Of a stretch of DNA of 64,000 nucleotides, positions 58,778 through 64,000 are shown in pieces. Made by a program: the position numbers and the translations under genes. The stretch comes from Collybiopsis luxurians FD-317 M1 (taxonomy: Eukaryota; Basidiomycota; Agaricomycetes; Agaricales; Omphalotaceae), in assembly GCA_000827265.1 (NCBI GenBank), contig KN834768.1, positions 604,765 to 668,764 on the forward strand. Reading direction: 5' to 3'. Position 1 is the stretch's first letter. Every line of letters starts with the position of its first letter. The notes beneath the pieces were generated by a model. The model did no database searches, was not told the origin of the DNA, and worked only from the letters and a program-made list of their open reading frames with translations.

Positions 58778-59032
58778 AGCGGCAAGTAACGAAGATCAAA
58801 TCCTACCTTTCACCACTAATTTTAAAATGACCGGGAACTTTGGATATCGTTCTAGACCAATATGAATTTTAACACTTGATGGGAATTGAGGAATATAGAA
58901 TAGAGGGAGGGTGCCCATTTTAATTCTCATCCATGTATTGTGTACCCGTTAATTTCTAATGCTAAGTAATTCGCGCAAATGAAGTTACCTCCAGACACGA
59001 TGAAATCCGCGGCTAACGAGTGGGAGCAACAT

Positions 59033-59454
59033 GTGCGGTTTTAGGTTTTTTTTTTTCTTTGAAAAAAACTCTTCATTGCCGCAAGTAAGTCAGTCTAAGT
59101 ATTAAGGAGCGGGGAGCCGCAACAATATCTAGTTAGGCTCCGTTCGCTTTGGTGTTTTCCTCTCATGAGTGTCTGTGGGGGTTGTTGTAGCTACGGGTAA
59201 TGTTTGTGGTATCTATGTAGGTAAATGTATGGGGATGTGCTTGGTCGGAGGATCTGAATAAAATTAGATAACTGTGGGAGGAGGGATTGGCTGCCTGACA
59301 CTTCTCCCTCTCTGCGGTAGGGAAGACACTAGGGAAAAACCAAGCCCTCTTTCGCAGGCATATCCGCTCTGTGGCTTGTGCTCTTGCGGGGCTTGGGCGA
59401 CGGGACTGGTGCTCCTCCACACCTGACGAGTCAAAACCCGTGCGGTTTTAGGTT
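59033..59454 (-). mobile_element. Poly(A)-tailed retroposon (SINE-like) with 15-bp target duplication
   Basis: A 392-bp insert (59048-59439) is flanked by exact 15-bp direct repeats GTGCGGTTTTAGGTT (59033-59047 and 59440-59454). The left edge is T-rich, meaning a 3' poly(A) tail on the minus strand. The minus-strand 5' end begins GGGTTTTGACTCGTCAGG. Units 1 and 2 lack the insert. This is the signature of LINE-mediated retroposition. A TGACTCGTCAGG stretch loosely resembles a pol III A box, but no convincing B box was found, so the source could also be a processed transcript. Confidence 0.78.
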
Positions 59455-60250
59455 AAGGCAAAGTTGAACGTTGAACGTTGAGGGAAATTGGCACTGCCCT
59501 CGACCCGAAACTTCCGAGCAGATTAACAACCAGAATGCAAATCATGACATCGTTCCGAGATTCATCCACTAACTATCATAATATCCATAAGCGATTTACA
59601 CCAGGAACTTGTTCTATTTTGCGTTAGCCAGAACTTTATATCGTTACTACAGAGTTGCCATCCGACTTGAACGCAACTCGAAAGACGGCGGATACCTAAC
59701 TTGAGTTAGGGTTATACATAGTCAACGTTTTCCCTCAAACTCCGGAGGGATTCAATAGAAAGATATTACATGGTCACACGTATAACCAAATCGGAAAACA
59801 AGAGAAAATGAACAAGGGGTGAAATGGAAGTGTCAAGATTCATGCGAGTTGCAGCATCGTCGTTCAGCGAGAACACTGATGACTATAGTGAGTAGTAGGT
59901 AACTCTATTGGAAGGAGACGAGATTTATTACGCAGGGCGATCCACTGCCAGACTGCCTGTATCCTGCCAGATGTCTAGAGACTGAGTCAGTCTTCTCTTG
60001 TTGACGCTAAACATAAACGTTAAACATTCATGCCATCAACAATCAACAAGCCGCGACAGAAAGACCAATGATGTCACAACGTCCTCCTAAAATATCCAGC
60101 GACGCAATCGATATTGATAGGAATGTTTATGAAGCAATACACACTGATGGCCCTGCGGCCTGCTCATGGAATAACTTTTGTGACTAACGCTAAACCATTG
60201 TATAAATACAAGACCTGAAATAATGATTAAAAACCAATTCGACTTTAATC

Positions 60251-61564
60251 ATGACCCCAGAAGAGCAGCTAGAGATCGTTTCCTCAGCCTCTTATTACTA
60301 CTTCTATGCTATAGAAACAATAGGAGTGGCGACTGCTTTTGGTGCATACCATCTGGCACAATCCATAGTTCAAATTACTTACAAAACAGCATTTGCCATT
60401 CTTTAGGCATGTTCATTCCCAGATTACTCATTGCCCTTCAAACTCTAGTGTATGAAACGCTAGCTGTGGTTTTCGAAATCTGTCTGCCTAATTTCAATGC
60501 TCAACAGATCTAAGTCTTGGACACGCTCACGTATCACACTGCTCATTTGCTTGATCACAACATTGATTGCCTTTTCTTGGGAAGTCCTCTGCCTGGAGTT
60601 ATCCAGTGTGATAGCTATCAAATATACCTTTATCTAAATATTAGTAGAAAGACAAGGTGGACTGCAGGCTCAAGCCCTGGTTGCAAACAAAAGCATCTTA
60701 CCACTGCTGTCTATGCTACCATGGCCAGCAACAGTTAATGTGAGTTTGTTATATTCACATCTAACTTTAAGGCCTGATTCCAGTCATCCAGATAGTTTTG
60801 AGTGACTTTATTGTAGCTTGGAGGGTGTGGACTTTGTTTCCAGACTCCAGCTTTCTGAAGCTTGTGCTCACGTCTCTCATGCTTGTCAATATAGGTGTGT
60901 GCCCAAAATGTCCGAAGTTAAAAAAACTACTTGAATGAACCCATTTGATGGTACGGCATGTGGCATAGGTTTCAATGTCGCAGATTGCATCTGGGACGAC
61001 ATCCAGGAATACATGAAGAATCTTGGCTTCTCACTGTCAGTTTTGGACTGGTTATCGGGCTTGATTTCCCTGGCCGTAAATATATTAGCAATAGGTTTGA
61101 TTGCATGGAAAGCATGGCAAGGGCTCTTAAATTTGGGTAACAATGCCCCGAATCTTACAATTTAGAGCTCTTTAGGAATCACAACCGCGTTATGTCAGAG
61201 GTTGCAGTATACAAAAGAACAAGAATTCAGAATATCCTTCTTCTCTTAATTGAGTCTGGGGCTGTATACTGTGTCATACAGTTGCTCTACACCATATTTA
61301 CTCTACTGGATACATATGCAGCCGTCCATGGTTTGCTACGGTCCAGTGAGCTGACATGTGCTATTGAAGCTGTGGCTACTGTTTCCGCAGTAAGTAGTGT
61401 CTTCAACTTTGTTTTTACCACCATCGATGAATTGAATATGCGAATCGCAGGCATGGTATCCAGTTGCAGTAATCATTCTGGTAAACGAGTATAGTTCTCC
61501 CATGCTTGAAGCTTTCCCCATCAACCGAAACAGAACAGCGTTGAAAACAAAATTACTAATTTAA
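60251..61564 (+). pseudogene. Seven-transmembrane protein, triplicated family member 3 (disrupted)
   Basis: Homologous exon by exon to members 1 and 2 (MTPEEQLEIVSSASYYYFYA, TIGVATAFGAYHL, LSMLPWPATVN, FNVADCIWDDIQEYMKN, TRIQNILLLLIESGAVYCVI). Three defects are visible. TAA at 60635-60637 replaces the Gln codon of FIQILPERQ. One base is lost just before the donor at about 61137, where members 1 and 2 have 17 nt after GGCAA and this copy has 16. The normal stop is CGA (61526-61528), extending the frame to TAA at 61562-61564. It keeps a GT donor (60740) where the sisters have GC. Probably non-functional unless splicing compensates. Confidence 0.75.
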
Positions 61565-64000
61565 TTGCTAATTTATTCACTGCAGCTCGATTGAGCTCAA
61601 GCTGGGTCAGAATTCTCTACTTAAATGCCTTTAATCTCTGTATCACTGACACGGGTACTTTGGTTATTACTACGATCAGACATGCCATGATGTCAGTGTT
61701 TCCACGGTTCGGTCCCTGAACCTACTGAACCAAACCTGAGGTTCATGTCCAAGTTCCTCTCTTTCTGTGATCTGGATCTGGAGGTACGGCTCAAGGTTCA
61801 ATGAGGTGCTGAACATGCATCAACTGGAAAAATAAGAGTATACCAGTTGACATTGCCAAACTGACAGCGGTGTTGGTAGATCTTGCTTCCCACTGCCACC
61901 CAGCAAATTCAGCGGGAAATTTGAGCATGAGACTGTGGTGAATTTATGCTGGCAGTAAGTAATATTGGCGCTTACAACATGTGCTAGATGAGTAGTGCCG
62001 GGAACACACAAGGGGTAATCAACATTGAAGTGGCAAGGATGAACATACGTTTCCTACTTGATGCCGCCATTGTTAGTGGGCCAACGCTGCCATGTGGCAG
62101 TTACTTGTGCCCTGCGCGGTGGCACCGATCAGTATCTGGTGACTCAAACGCCGCCGCTCCAACTTAGTCTAGACTTGAAATGGCTTGTAACTTATTATCA
62201 TTACAGCTTTAATACATTACTTTGTGTCTTCAGTATTACACCATTAATATAAAATTGCCTGTAAAGGATCAGGCATGGAATTCACCACCACAAAAACTCG
62301 GCATTTCATTATATGCTATGCACTCATAAAAATGATACATTAGCCCATTTAAAACATGTCCTTAGGTTACATAATAAGTGCAGTGAGCCCTTCTCTGTTG
62401 CACAGAATGCAGCTCGTACTGCCTAGGCTTCTTATATGCCTGGTTATACCTTATTATCTCTAATTCTTGGGCATGCAACCTTGGTTGGTACTATGAGTTC
62501 TGAAACTGGATATCGGACATCTCGGACACCTCACATTCTTGTTCACATTCATGTTGGAGGGTGCTGGGTTACCGTTTTACTGCCGAATACCCCTTGGGAA
62601 CACATGCCATTGACAGTAGAACATGGTTGAAATAAGACTGAAGCTGATTTTACAGAAGAAAGAGAAAAAAGAGGACAGGAAGTGTCAAGGAAATTGAATT
62701 CAAGGTTTACTTTAACTGGAATATAGAATACTCTCCTGTGCAGTGTAAGGAGATCACGATACATATATGAGGTCTGCCTGTTTAGCGCCTACAGTTAAAG
62801 TTCGGCATCTTATACTGTATTTTTCATATTATACATTGCTCTCTGTTCACTCATGCCATTTGACCTATACTACAATAGATGCTTGAATCCAGTTAAATAC
62901 ATACCTTTCAGCTTCTGAATAAGCATTAGACCTTCTGGGTTTGCATAACTTGAAATATTGAGACATTCTTGAGGGGAATCTGAAAAATTTACCGTTTCAG
63001 AATTTAACCCTTGAACTGCACATTGCAACATTCAGCTTCGAAACTGGTCTCATCTTTTTTTGTGACCATGTAAAGCAGTTCCAAATAATTTTTTGTGTGT
63101 ATCGACTCTTTTGTTGTCAAGTTATAAAGTGAAAACTTCGAAATTACACATATAAACTGTACACAATTGTGGGCCGCAGGATAGCCTTGCTTAGTGAGGG
63201 TGTATAAAATTAGAGCTTGCTCCCAGGATAAATGAGCTCAAAAACTTTTCTTTGAGTACTGAAATGCATCTGAACATAAATAGAAGGCAAAAAATTGGTC
63301 AGAAGCAAGTGGGAAAATGGCGCATGCCGGTTGTATAAGGTGACTAACCTACTCAAAAATAGCACTTGTCAGACAGATCTACCAACAACGTTTGACACAC
63401 AAGCTTTCCAATGTCTGAGTGAGATCCAAACTATTCATTAGAGTCCTAACTATGTATTTTGCCTCATAGATAGCCTTCCAGCATCCTCTGTCCCTGTAGA
63501 GACTGAAATTTCAATTTTCTTGTATGACAAGCCAATCTTTAACTGTATATTGTTAGCCATTGCAGCAACTTGGTGCCATGAGATCGAACACGGCAAAGTT
63601 GTTCATAAATGCTGCCCTACTAGCAGTCAGATTATACAACTTCTATAACCTTTAGGTAGCTATTAATTATTTTAAAGGTTGTTAGCCCATGACAGGGCTG
63701 TTTTTTCACGGAGACTCATAAGAGAGTGATGAGTCGCCGGCTCCGGCTCACGCTAAATCCGTCCGCCCAACATTTCGATTCATGAAAACTAGACTGGATA
63801 TGACATATTTTTTTTCTTTGGGATGTAACTAGCTGTATTTATACGGCACTGTACACGACAGAAAAGCTTCAAGATTTGCTTGTCACTGCTGCACCAACAA
63901 TATTTGTCACCGCCGTACACGACACGAAGCCTGAAGGAAGAGAAAAATTAAAGTTTGTTCGGTCTTGCCATCTATTGTTCTCTAAGCTTCCGCCGAACAT
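61565..64000. other. A+T-rich terminal region, no gene recognised
   Basis: To ~61680 this is the tail of unit 3. Beyond that are scattered short ORFs without recognisable domain, similar in character to 4.1-9 kb. A GAGTC + GCCGG-ct-CCGGC hairpin + GCTAAATCC stretch near 63728-63760 resembles the 3' end of the Helitron-like elements in outline only. Confidence 0.5.

Larger units (their letters stand above)
58607..61680. repeat. Triplicated unit 3 (most diverged, with retroposon insertion)
   Basis: Same order as units 1 and 2, but more diverged, with a 392-bp insertion at 59048-59439 and no Helitron-like element. Homology to the unit tails fades at about 61680. 58778-59032 and 59455-60250 correspond to the intergenic part of the unit and hold no gene. 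Confidence 0.82.

Noticed and set aside
1..64000. CRISPR array, operons or phage-like genes
   Set aside because: No regularly spaced short direct repeats and no bacterial gene layout. The sequence is clearly eukaryotic with introns.

Overview
The window looks like nuclear DNA of an Agaricomycete-type basidiomycete. Genes are split by many short introns (about 50-65 nt, GT..AG and some GC..AG). The gene families fit: a KRE6/SKN1-type GH16 glucan-synthesis protein, basidiomycete multi-pass membrane families, single-pass proteins with jelly-roll-like ectodomains, F-box proteins, a spherulin-4-like secreted protein and caffeate/sterigmatocystin-type O-methyltransferases. Two runs of N (3256-4087 and 18549-18613) show it is a draft scaffold.

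Layout. 1-3095: first copy of a ~3.1-kb segment carrying the 5' half of a KRE6-like gene (minus strand, cut by the window edge). 3097-12453: an A+T-richer island with no intact recognised gene. It holds a decayed cytochrome P450 (about 5030-6590), a small palindromic element, a hAT-like MITE (8952-9693) and a Helitron-like element (9746-11763). 12454-20428, minus strand: a single-pass membrane protein, the complete second KRE6-like gene and a 7-TM protein. 21205-27750: aldo/keto reductase, SAM methyltransferase, spherulin-4-like protein, glutaredoxin and an intron-bearing tRNA-Met. 28812-32137: tandem F-box pair. 32820-43428: three tandem O-methyltransferase genes, the last two each followed by a small SnoaL-like gene. 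The youngest duplication also copied the 3' end of the neighbouring membrane-protein gene. 43554-46440: that membrane protein, with two jelly-roll-like halves. 48687-49176: a proline-rich small protein. 50404-52347: an acidic disordered protein. 52177-61680: a head-to-tail triplication of a ~2.9-kb unit (3' end of the disordered-protein gene plus a 7-TM gene). Unit 2 carries a Helitron-like insertion, unit 3 a poly(A) retroposon, and the third 7-TM copy is broken. 61565-64000: A+T-rich DNA with no recognised gene.

How the genes relate. KRE6-like proteins act in beta-1,6-glucan and cell-wall assembly. The O-methyltransferase/SnoaL array, with a LaeA/UMTA-like methyltransferase and an aldo/keto reductase 10-20 kb upstream, resembles a set of small-molecule tailoring enzymes. 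No polyketide, peptide or terpene scaffold synthase is visible, so a complete pathway cannot be claimed. The main theme is repeated local duplication: KRE6 segment, F-box pair, O-methyltransferase/SnoaL block and 7-TM triplication. Transposons inserted into single duplicate units leave their empty sites readable in the sister units.
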